A stretch of 64,000 nucleotides of DNA, from positions 8,494,001-8,558,000 of the forward strand of contig NZ_CP028369.1 in assembly GCF_003032475.1 (NCBI RefSeq). The letters are read 5' to 3'. This DNA comes from Streptomyces sp. P3. GTDB taxonomy: Bacteria > Actinomycetota > Actinomycetes > Streptomycetales > Streptomycetaceae. Both the position numbers and the translations under genes were made by a program. Below, piece by piece: positions 51,969 through 59,143 of this stretch (position 1 is its first letter; each line of letters starts with the position of its first letter). The notes beneath the pieces were generated by a model that had not been told where the DNA came from, did not search any database, and was given only the letters and a program-made list of their open reading frames with translations.

Positions 51969-52640
51969 TCACGGCCGCCATCGCAGCTTCACCGCGATCG
52001 CCAGGGCCACCAGCATCGCCCCGAGCAGCCAGCCGCCCAGGACGTCCGAGGGCCAGTGCACGCCCAGCCAGACCCGGGTGAGCCCCACGCCCGCCACGGA
52101 CAGCGCCGCCACGGACAGTGCCCCCCGCCACAGCGCGCGGCCGACACCCTGCCGGTGCAGCAGCCACAGCAGGAGCCCTAGGACGACGGTGGCGGTCAGG
52201 GCGTGCCCCGAGGGGTAGGCCGCATAGTGGGCGGAGTCGACGGGGTCGGGCCAGGACGGCCGGGCCCGGCCCACCGCGGCCTTGAGCCCCTGCTGGAGAA
52301 GCGTGCCCAGGGCGGCCGTGACGACCAGCCATCCGGCCGTCCACCAGTCCGCATGGCGCCACACCAGCCACACGGCCACCGCAGCCCCCAGCAGTCGCAT
52401 CGTCACCGGGTCCCAGACCCAGTCGGTGAGGATGCGGCAGGCCTGCGTGACGTCGGGGTCGGCGAGGGCCCAGCGATGCGTGGTGCGGGAGACGTCGTCG
52501 TCGGCGGAGATCAGGGGACGCCACTCGACCGCTACCAGCACGAGCAGCAGCACGGAACACAGCCCCAGTACCGCCGCGGTGCGGAGGAACATGTGCAGGG
52601 CCGCGGGACGGGGCGGGGAGTCGAGGGGCGCATGGTGCAT
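51969..52640 (-). CDS. PAP2-family membrane phosphatase
   Basis: A 223-residue membrane protein with about five to six helices and the three phosphatase motifs: KAAVGRARP, YPSGHA and TRVWLGVHWPSD, giving the catalytic His pair and Arg residues on the outer face. PAP2 enzymes remove phosphate from lipid phosphates such as phosphatidic acid or undecaprenyl diphosphate. The ATG at 52640 has GAGGA 7 nt upstream. It is followed at once by the disrupted hypothetical gene and the HAD gene on the same strand. Confidence 0.92.
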   Translation of the reverse strand: MHHAPLDSPPRPAALHMFLRTAAVLGLCSVLLLVLVAVEWRPLISADDDVSRTTHRWALADPDVTQACRILTDWVWDPVTMRLLGAAVAVWLVWRHADWWTAGWLVVTAALGTLLQQGLKAAVGRARPSWPDPVDSAHYAAYPSGHALTATVVLGLLLWLLHRQGVGRALWRGALSVAALSVAGVGLTRVWLGVHWPSDVLGGWLLGAMLVALAIAVKLRWRP

Positions 52641-52722
52641 AACCAGATCCTCGCCGACCCGTGGTACCGGAAACCCGTGCGGGGCTGCCGACACGGGATT
52701 CGGAGGGCCCGATCCGGGAAGT

Positions 52723-52760
52723 GCTCCCGCCTCGGGGGAGGAGATCCCCGAGGCGGGAGC
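52723..52760. terminator. 15-bp perfect stem downstream of the M56 gene
   Basis: GCTCCCGCCTCGGGG (52723-52737) pairs exactly with CCCCGAGGCGGGAGC (52746-52760) over an 8-nt loop, in the 302-bp gap between the M56 stop and the PAP2 start. Confidence 0.85.
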
Positions 52761-52816
52761 GGGGGTCCGGCCCGGCCGCCCGACCCGGGTACGGCCGGCG
52801 CCGCTCGCCCGGCGGT

Positions 52817-52945
52817 GGACGCTCACCCTGACACGGTGCACGCGTCGGCGGACCCCGGCGCCGTGGTGTGCCGGAGGACGCTCACCCAGGCTGCCCGTGC
52901 GTCTGAGGACGCTCACCCAGCGCTGCCCGCGCTTCTGGACGCTCA
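52817..52945. repeat. repeated GGACGCTCA motif at the 3' end of the M56 gene
   Basis: GGACGCTCA occurs at 52817, 52876, 52907 and 52937. The last three are 31 and 30 bp apart and share surrounding sequence (CCCAG then CTGCCCG), so they form an imperfect tandem repeat. The final copy overlaps the M56 stop codon. Confidence 0.8.
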
Positions 52946-53878
52946 GTCCAGCGCCCGCAGACCCGGTACCAGGGTCACCAGAACCGGGATCACCGGCAGC
53001 AGCGCGGCCGCGACCGTCAGTGCGAGCCGACGGGTCGCGGTGAGGCGGTCGGGCGGTGCGAGCAACCGGCCCACCCGCGGCGGGACATGGGCCTGCGAGG
53101 CGGGAGCGGGGCCGAACACCCCCCGGTCCTCGTTGAGTTCGACCAGCGCCAGCGCGGTCGTCCGCCGGCCGAAGCGGCGCGACGCGGTGTCGTCGGCGGC
53201 GAGCTCGACCAGCCGGTGCATCTCGCCGCGGAACGCGGCGAACACCGGAACCCGCGGGAACCCGGTGGCCAGCGCTGCCGAGCAGCGCAACAGCCAGTCG
53301 TGCCGCGCCCGGGCGTGTCCCTGCTCGTGTGCGAGTACGGCATCGAGCTGACGCCCCTTCAGGCGCCGCAACGCGGCCGTGGTGACGACCAGTCGGGGCC
53401 GTGCGCCCGACAGCCACCAGGCGTCGGGGCGCTCACCCTCCACCACGAGCAGCCCGCCGGAGGAGGCCGCCTCGCCCGGCAACAGCGGTGCCCGCAACCG
53501 CAGTTCGGCCTGGCGGGACCGGTGTCCGGCCCGGCTGCGCAGGATCTCCCGCACGAGCATCGTTCCGCTCCACATCCCGCCGCAGGCCAGCGCCATCGCG
53601 GTCGCCGGGGCCCAGGGGCCGGCCCCACCCGCCGTGTACGCCTCCACGACCTCCTGCGGAGCCGGCGCGAAGACCTGTCGGCGCACCCCCTGCCAGGCGG
53701 CCTCCGCACTCAGTGTCATGGACAGCGCGCAGCACAACAGGATCGCGGCCACCACGCACTGCCACGCCCACAGGGCGACCACCGGTTCACGGTCGGGCCA
53801 GTCGGCCCGGGCGAGCAGTCGGGGGGCGACCACTGCGGTCAGAGCCCCGAGCAGCAGCAGGACCGCGGTGACCGTCAT
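52943..53878 (-). CDS. M56-family membrane metallopeptidase (BlaR1-like)
   Basis: The 311-residue protein has N-terminal membrane helices, a cytoplasmic zinc-peptidase domain with LAHEQGHARARHDWLL (HExxH) and the third ligand region LVELAADDTAS, and a last membrane helix (LTVAAALLPVIPVLVTLV). It lacks the extracytoplasmic beta-lactam sensor of BlaR1. Many Streptomyces pair such proteins with a BlaI-type repressor, but none is adjacent here. The ATG at 53878 is preferred (AGGG 8 nt upstream); a GTG at 53887 is also in frame. Confidence 0.9.
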   Translation of the reverse strand: MTVTAVLLLLGALTAVVAPRLLARADWPDREPVVALWAWQCVVAAILLCCALSMTLSAEAAWQGVRRQVFAPAPQEVVEAYTAGGAGPWAPATAMALACGGMWSGTMLVREILRSRAGHRSRQAELRLRAPLLPGEAASSGGLLVVEGERPDAWWLSGARPRLVVTTAALRRLKGRQLDAVLAHEQGHARARHDWLLRCSAALATGFPRVPVFAAFRGEMHRLVELAADDTASRRFGRRTTALALVELNEDRGVFGPAPASQAHVPPRVGRLLAPPDRLTATRRLALTVAAALLPVIPVLVTLVPGLRALD

Positions 53879-53953
53879 GAACAGCACCCTATGAGCGTGC
53901 CGCCACCCGGAGTGCGGCTGTCCGCGGCGAAGTGACGCAGGCCGTCGCGCGGA

Positions 53954-54502
53954 TCACATCGTCAGAAGCATCGCCAGCATGCCGATTCCCATGGACAGAC
54001 GGCACGCCCGGACGACTTCCGGCCGGTCGCTCCAGGGCGCGGCGGACGTGCCCGCCCCGGCAGCCGGCACCAGCCGGACCCCCGAGACGAGGACGTAGCC
54101 GGCGAAGTACAGCAGCAGCACGCCCGTCAACAGCGGCACCCCTGCGCCGCCGTGCTCGTGCGCGTGGGCCGGGGCGGGGGAGACGGCCATCGCGGCGGCC
54201 ATGTAGACCATGGCCCCGGCGCCGACCAGGTGATGCAGATGGCATGCGCTCGCCCGGGCCGCCCACAGCGCCCGCAGCGCGGCTGTGCCGAAGACAGCGG
54301 CGTACGCGGGCCAGGCCCAGGCCGGAGGGGTGAACACGGCCGGGGGCACGGCCATCACGGCCATCCCGAATCCCATCAGCGCCTCGCCGCCCGCGGCCCG
54401 ACGCTGTTCCTCGACCCTGCTGCGCATGCGCAGCAGGCAGTACGCCCCGGTCGCCGCACACAACGCCACCAGCAGCCAGCCGGACGAAGCCGGTCCGTGC
54501 AC
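53954..54502 (-). CDS. DUF5134-family membrane protein
   Basis: A 182-residue protein with about five hydrophobic helices and a His-rich segment (ACHLHHLVGAGAMVYMAAAM, PAHAHEHGGAG) characteristic of DUF5134. The paired His residues suggest metal or heme binding, but function is unknown. The GTG at 54502 has GGGGAGG 5 nt upstream. It lies 75 bp upstream of the M56 gene on the same strand, a common neighbour in Streptomyces, so the two are probably one operon. Confidence 0.85.
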   Translation of the reverse strand: MHGPASSGWLLVALCAATGAYCLLRMRSRVEEQRRAAGGEALMGFGMAVMAVPPAVFTPPAWAWPAYAAVFGTAALRALWAARASACHLHHLVGAGAMVYMAAAMAVSPAPAHAHEHGGAGVPLLTGVLLLYFAGYVLVSGVRLVPAAGAGTSAAPWSDRPEVVRACRLSMGIGMLAMLLTM

Positions 54503-54989
54503 GCGTACCTCCCCGCTCGACGTCGCCGGTCACCGAATGCCGCAATCACCGAATGCGATGCCCGCGACACGCAGCGCGCACGCGGGCGCAAGGAGGTACA
54601 TGGGGAGCGCCGGGCGGAGCGCGGTGAATCGTCCATGAGAAAAAACAGGCTAAAGAAGCCGAAATGCGCAATATGCCCCCATCGCGGTCTCCGCCGAGTC
54701 CGGTCCGGGGCCGAGCCGAGTCCGGTCCGGCACGCTCCGGCAGCAGGGCGAGAGCGAGACCGAAGTCCTTCCCGAAGACGGCCACCAGCCCGGCCGGAGA
54801 CCCTTGCGGCACACGGTCGCCCTGCGACCACCGCCGACGTCGCGTCCGGCCAGTGGTGGCAGGGCGCGACGCCCGAGGAGCGGGTCGTGGCGGCCGAGTG
54901 GTCGGGACACCGTACGCTCGCGGCGACGGTACGGCGCCAGGGCTGCTCCTGGACCGGGACGCGAAGGCGAGAGTGGAGGACGTACGGGG
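54503..54989. other. divergent intergenic region with a 12-codon reading frame
   Basis: These 487 bp separate the DUF5134 and MarR genes. AAGGAGG at 54590-54596 precedes ATG at 54600, opening a 12-codon frame (MGSAGRSAVNRP) that stops at 54636-54638. It is followed by an AT-richer stretch at 54637-54680. TCACCGAATGC occurs twice near 54531 and 54546. No larger gene is supported here. Confidence 0.45.
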
Positions 54990-55835
54990 ATGACGGGGAA
55001 GCAGGGGCGTACAGCGGCCGGGGACGGAACACCGGAACAGCCCGCGACCGGGGAAGCGCCGCGGCGGACCCCCGCAGCCGGCGCCCCGGACACGCCCGAG
55101 GAGCGACCGGGCGGCGGCGACCGGTCGAGTGGTGACCGGTCCAGTCGGCCGGTCGGCGACGGGGGAGCCGGGAACGCCGACGACGGGGCGTCCCGGAGCG
55201 CGGACGGGAACCGGGACATGGACGACGGGCGGTCCCGGAGCGGAAACGGGAACAGGGACGGGGCCGGGGACGACGGGCGGTCCGGAAACGGGGACGGAAA
55301 CGGGAACGGAAACGGGAACGGCGGCCCGGCGCGGAACGACACGGTGTCGGCCGTCGTCCGGCAGTGGCAGGCCGTCCGGCCGGACCTGGACACCGGTCCC
55401 ATGGAGATCATCGGCCGCGTGAACCGCTGCGCCGCCCTCCTGCAGCAGGCCGAGGACGCGCCACTGCGGCGGGCCGGACTGAGCCGCCCCGAGTTCGACG
55501 TGCTCGGCGCGCTGCGCCGCAAGGGCCACGAGCTGACCCCCGGCGAACTGGCCCGCGAGACCTACTCGTCCGGTGCGGCCGTCACCAAGCGCCTCAAGCA
55601 GCTCACCGCACGCGGTCTGGTGGAACGCCGGGGCGACAGCCGCGACCGTCGTGTCGCGCACCTCCGGCTCACCGACGCCGGCCGGGACCTCGTCGACGGC
55701 ATCATGCCCGAGCAACTCGCCTACGAGAGCGCCGCACTGTCCGCCATGGACGACGGGCGGCAGGGTGAACTGGCCGACCTGCTCGGGGAGTTGCTCAGCC
55801 GACTGGAGGGACAGATGCGGTCGCTGGGCGTCTGA
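54990..55835 (+). CDS. MarR-family regulator with long low-complexity N-terminus
   Basis: Residues about 125-281 are a MarR winged-helix regulator (GRVNRCAALLQQAEDAPLRRAGLSRPEFDVLGALRR, then ELARETYSSGAAVTKRLKQLTARGLVERRGDSRDRRVAHLRLTDAG). The first 110 residues are disordered and rich in Gly, Asp, Asn, Arg and Ser, ending in NGDGNGNGNGNGG. The underlying DNA is a run of GGAACGGAAAC-like repeats near 55245-55322. The ATG at 54990 has GGAGGA about 9 nt upstream. The real start could lie further inside, but no ribosome site supports that. Ligand and targets are unknown. Confidence 0.85.
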   Translation: MTGKQGRTAAGDGTPEQPATGEAPRRTPAAGAPDTPEERPGGGDRSSGDRSSRPVGDGGAGNADDGASRSADGNRDMDDGRSRSGNGNRDGAGDDGRSGNGDGNGNGNGNGGPARNDTVSAVVRQWQAVRPDLDTGPMEIIGRVNRCAALLQQAEDAPLRRAGLSRPEFDVLGALRRKGHELTPGELARETYSSGAAVTKRLKQLTARGLVERRGDSRDRRVAHLRLTDAGRDLVDGIMPEQLAYESAALSAMDDGRQGELADLLGELLSRLEGQMRSLGV

Positions 55836-55997
55836 CCGAGGCGCTGGAGATACGCCGACGGGGCGCTCCGCGACGCCCTCCGGCGCTCGCGGGGTCGCGG
55901 GACCACCGGGCGATGGTCTCCACGGTTTCGGCGCCGGAGCTCGGCAAACCCGGCCTGGACAGCGGCCCGCAGATGTTCGGACAGCGGCCCGCAGGCG

Positions 55998-56762
55998 TTA
56001 TCTGTCGTGTCCGGCGACGCACACCCCGAACGCCGCGCCCTGGGGATCGCGCAGCACGGCGATCCGCGGGCCGCCCTGCACCGTCGTCGGCTCCATGAGC
56101 GCGGCACCGCCGGCCCCGAGGGCGGTCCTCGTGGTGGCGTCCACGTCGGCCACCGCGAAGTACGGCAGCCAGTGTGGGGGCACCTCGGGCGGGAACTTGT
56201 CGTCCATCCTGATCATGCCGCCGAAGTCCGCGCCGCCGACGCCCCACTGCAGGTAGTTCTCCGACGAGTGGACGGTCCAGCCGAAGACCGTGGTGTAGAA
56301 GGTCTCCGCCCGGTCGGGATCACGGGTCAGCAACTCGACCCAGCCGAGCGAGCCGGGCGCGTTGAACAGGCCGGCGCCGGAGAAGGACCGCGCCTGCCAC
56401 AACTGGAACGCGGCCCCGTCAGGGTCGAGGACGACCACGAACCGGCCCACTTCGAAGACGTCCATCGGTCCGACGAGCACCCTGCCGCCGGCCTCCGTGG
56501 CCAGCCGGGCGCTGACGTCCGCGTCGGTCGCGGCGAACGACACGCTCCAGGCGCAGGGCTGCACCTCCCGGTGTCGGGGAGTGAGCGCGGCGACGGCCGC
56601 GTCACCGAGGTGCGCGACCGAGTAGCCGCCGGCCTCCTGACGCGGATCCGTCTCCGCGCGCCAGCCGAACAGCCCCGCGTAGAACCGCTTCGCCGCTTCC
56701 AGATCACCGGTCCCCAGCTCGGCCCAGCAGGGCCCGCCCGGCACCGGCGCGTCGAGCTTCAT
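55998..56762 (-). CDS. VOC-family protein with two glyoxalase-like domains
   Basis: A 254-residue protein with two tandem vicinal-oxygen-chelate domains: first GGPCWAELGTGDLEAAKRFYAGLFGW through VVVLDPDGAAFQLW, second GWVELLTRDPDRAETFYTTVFGW through IAVLRDPQGAAFGV. The usual metal His/Glu positions are only partly kept, so it may be a binding protein. The ATG at 56762 has GGAGG 6 nt upstream. Confidence 0.92.
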   Translation of the reverse strand: MKLDAPVPGGPCWAELGTGDLEAAKRFYAGLFGWRAETDPRQEAGGYSVAHLGDAAVAALTPRHREVQPCAWSVSFAATDADVSARLATEAGGRVLVGPMDVFEVGRFVVVLDPDGAAFQLWQARSFSGAGLFNAPGSLGWVELLTRDPDRAETFYTTVFGWTVHSSENYLQWGVGGADFGGMIRMDDKFPPEVPPHWLPYFAVADVDATTRTALGAGGAALMEPTTVQGGPRIAVLRDPQGAAFGVCVAGHDR

Positions 56763-56974
56763 GGCGTTCCTCCGAAAGGTCACCCCCTCAGCACGCTATG
56801 CCCCGCCCGGCCGCACGGCATCCGCTGACCTCTGAGCCCCCGCGCACCCGCCGGACCGCCGGGCGCCCGGCCGGGCTTCGGACCGCCGGGCGCCCGGCCG
56901 GGCCGGCCGCCGTCGCGCAGGGCGCGGCCCGCGGTGTCCGGGGAAGCCTGCCCCGCCCACCCGGGCGGGGACTC

Positions 56975-57385
56975 TCAGATGCCCGGCCGGTACCGCATCG
57001 GGTGATCAGCCGGTACCTCCACGAGCACGATCGGGATGCCGTCCGGGTCGGCAATCCACATCTCGATCAGACCCCAGGGCTCCTGCACCGGCGGACGCGT
57101 GATCTCGACGCCCTTCGCCCGCAACTCGTCGTGTGCCGCCGCGGCGTCCGGCACCTGCAGCCACAGACGCACGGGAGCGCCCGCACGCTCGGCCGCCGTC
57201 GGCGGATCCTCGGCGCGGCCCGAGAGTTCCAGATGGCCGCCGCCGAGGAAGTAGACGGTCCCGCGGTCCGGGCCCGTGCCGAACTCACGGGAGACGGCCA
57301 GGCCCAGCCGCTCCCCGTAGAAGACCCGGGAACGCTCGGGATCGGTCGGTCGAAGCAGGGTCCTGCTGCTCAGTACGTGCACCAT
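56975..57385 (-). CDS. VOC-family protein (single glyoxalase-like domain)
   Basis: The 136-residue protein has one VOC domain (TLLRPTDPERSRVFYGERLGLAV, YFLGGGHLELSG, VQEPWGLIEMWIADPDGIPIVLVEVP). His in GGGHLEL and Glu in LIEMWI fit metal ligands. The ATG at 57385 has no ribosome site and the intergenic inverted repeat lies only 9 bp upstream, so the transcript may be leaderless and repressed from that site. The GNAT gene is divergent. Confidence 0.9.
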   Translation of the reverse strand: MVHVLSSRTLLRPTDPERSRVFYGERLGLAVSREFGTGPDRGTVYFLGGGHLELSGRAEDPPTAAERAGAPVRLWLQVPDAAAAHDELRAKGVEITRPPVQEPWGLIEMWIADPDGIPIVLVEVPADHPMRYRPGI

Positions 57386-57393
57386 GCGGCGGC

Positions 57394-57417
57394 AGCCTAA
57401 CGGGACGAGGTTAGGCT
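57394..57417. promoter_or_regulatory. inverted repeat AGCCTAAC-N8-GTTAGGCT
   Basis: Perfect 8-bp arms at 57394-57401 and 57410-57417 sit in the 74-bp space between the divergent VOC and GNAT genes. The half-site GTTAGGCT resembles half of an IdeR/DmdR iron box, but the arrangement differs from the known box. Confidence 0.6.
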
Positions 57418-57459
57418 CGGACGGACCCCAGCCCGTGTCAGAGACCGGAGACCGCCCCC

Positions 57460-58011
57460 ATGGACACCGCAGCCACCGACCTCGTCTTCCGTACCGCCAC
57501 CGACGCCGACGTGGACGAGCTGGTCGCACTCATCGAGTCCGCCTACCGCGGGGACTCCAGCCGTGCGGGGTGGACGACGGAGGCGGACATCCTCGAGGGG
57601 CAGCGCACCGATCCCGACGGTGTGCGCGCGGTCATCAAGGCGGCGGACAGCCGACTGATCACCGTCGAACAGGACGGCCGTGTGGTCGCCTGCTGCCAGC
57701 TGGCCCACCGCGGCGACCACGCCTACTTCGGCATGTTCGCGGTGAGCCCCACGGTGCAGGGCGCCGGTCTCGGCAGGACGGTCATGGCGGAGGCCGAGCG
57801 GCAGGCCCGCGAGGACTGGGGCGTCGGTGAGATGCGGATGACGGTGATCTCCGTACGCGAGGACCTCATCGCCTGGTACGAGCGGCGCGGCTACCGCCGT
57901 ACGGGACGCATGACCCCGTTCCCGTACGGCGACGAGCGTTTCGGCATTCCGCGGCGCGACGACCTCCAGTTCGAGCTGCTGGTCAAGCCGCTGGCCGTGC
58001 AGCCGGCCTGA
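57460..58011 (+). CDS. GNAT-family N-acetyltransferase
   Basis: The 183-residue protein has the GNAT core: FRTATDADVDELVALIESAYR at the start, FGMFAVSPTVQGAGLGRTVMAEAE with the acetyl-CoA pyrophosphate loop (QGAGLG), and WYERRGYRRTGR near the end. It should transfer an acetyl group from acetyl-CoA to an amine; the substrate is unknown. The ATG at 57460 follows GGAGA-type sequence. Divergent from a VOC gene across an inverted repeat. Confidence 0.93.
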   Translation: MDTAATDLVFRTATDADVDELVALIESAYRGDSSRAGWTTEADILEGQRTDPDGVRAVIKAADSRLITVEQDGRVVACCQLAHRGDHAYFGMFAVSPTVQGAGLGRTVMAEAERQAREDWGVGEMRMTVISVREDLIAWYERRGYRRTGRMTPFPYGDERFGIPRRDDLQFELLVKPLAVQPA

Positions 58012-58157
58012 GCGCACCCGGGCTCCCCGGACCTCCCGGGTCCGGCTGAACCCGGGAGGCCCCGGGAGGCCCGAGCCTCCGCCGAACCGGCAGGCCCCAG
58101 GGCCCCGCCGGACCCGCAGGACCGTCGGATCCCCGCCGAACCGCCGAACCCGAACCG

Positions 58158-58185
58158 CCGAGCCCCGCAGGCCCGTGGGGCTCGG
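58158..58185. terminator. 9-bp perfect stem between GNAT and GDPD genes
   Basis: CCGAGCCCC (58158-58166) pairs with GGGGCTCGG (58177-58185). The preceding 58020-58155 is a stretch of degenerate CCGCCGAACC and GGGAGGCCC repeats without coding signal. Confidence 0.75.
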
Positions 58186-58188
58186 CTC

Positions 58189-58872
58189 TCAGGCGGTGAA
58201 CCGGCCGGTGCGCCTGATGTCGGGATAGTCGGTGGTCGCGCCGTCCAGCTCCAGGGCTCGCACCAGCCGCAACTGTTCCTGTGTGTTGACCACCCAGCCG
58301 ATGATCCGCAGGTCACGCTTGCGCGCCTCCTCGACGATCTCCAGGGTGAGGCGCCGCAGATTGAGGCAGACCGTCGCGGCGCCGGCCGCGACGGCCCGGT
58401 CCACGATGTCGAGGCCGTAGCGGCTGCCGATGAGCGCGGTGCGCACCCCCGGCACCAGCCGTGCGACCTCCGCGACGGCCTCGTCGTGGAAGGAGGACAC
58501 CTCCACCCGACGCACGAGGTCCCGTGCGAGCATCACCTCGGCCAGTGCCCGTGCCGCCTGCACGTCCTTGATCTCGGCCTGCAGCGGCGCCTGTACGACG
58601 TCCAGCACCTCCTCGAACCGCGGGACGCGTTCCCCGCGTCCGGCGTCGAGGGTGCGCAGTTCCGTGAGCGTCTGGTCGGCGATGGGACCGGTGCCGTCGG
58701 TCGTGCGGTCCACCTCGGGGTCGTGCATGACCACGAGGGCGCCGTCCTTGCTCAGGTGCAGGTCGAGTTCGATGGCGTCGAGGCCCGCCTGCTCGGCGGC
58801 GACGAAGGAACGCAGGGTGTTCTCGGGCTCGACGCCCATGACGCCACGGTGGCCGATGGTGAGGAAGTTCAA
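58189..58872 (-). CDS. glycerophosphodiester phosphodiesterase
   Basis: A 227-residue GDPD enzyme with all signature residues: IGHRGVMGVEPENTLRSF (catalytic His and metal Glu), AIELDLHLSKDG, VVMHDPEVDRTTDGTG and LQAEIKD. It splits glycerophosphodiesters to glycerol-3-phosphate and an alcohol. No signal peptide is visible, so it is probably cytoplasmic. The start is a TTG at 58872, the only start that keeps the conserved N-terminal strand. Confidence 0.94.
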   Translation of the reverse strand: MNFLTIGHRGVMGVEPENTLRSFVAAEQAGLDAIELDLHLSKDGALVVMHDPEVDRTTDGTGPIADQTLTELRTLDAGRGERVPRFEEVLDVVQAPLQAEIKDVQAARALAEVMLARDLVRRVEVSSFHDEAVAEVARLVPGVRTALIGSRYGLDIVDRAVAAGAATVCLNLRRLTLEIVEEARKRDLRIIGWVVNTQEQLRLVRALELDGATTDYPDIRRTGRFTA

Positions 58873-59081
58873 GACGCGACTCGCTTCCGGCGACGGGGGC
58901 TTGAGGGGCGGGCCGCGTGGCGGCCCCGGACGGGGTGGGGACAGGTGCGTGCGGGCGTGCGCGCACCGACGTGTTCCCTACCCGCCCTGCCCCGCCGGAA
59001 GCCGACACTCCTCCGATGCCCGACAGGAAAAAGTGCGGTGAAGGAGCGGCTGAGCAGGATAATTTCCCGAGAGGTCACTTG

Positions 59082-59130
59082 CTGAAGGAAACCTCATATG
59101 TCTACGGTGTGGTGACGCGAGGTTCTTCAG
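59082..59130 (+). promoter_or_regulatory. long stem in the leader of the DUF6421 gene
   Basis: CTGAAG-GA-AACCTC (59082-59095) can pair with GAGGTTCTTCAG (59119-59130), a 12-bp stem with a 2-nt bulge, ending 13 nt before the ATG. It may affect translation or mRNA stability. Confidence 0.5.
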
Positions 59131-59143
59131 CGGAGGATGGGAC

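Noticed and set aside
58020..58155. Possible CRISPR-like or regulatory repeat array after the GNAT gene
   Set aside because: The GAACCGCCG and GGGAGGCC repeats are short, degenerate and without spacers; they look like GC-rich low-complexity sequence before the terminator.
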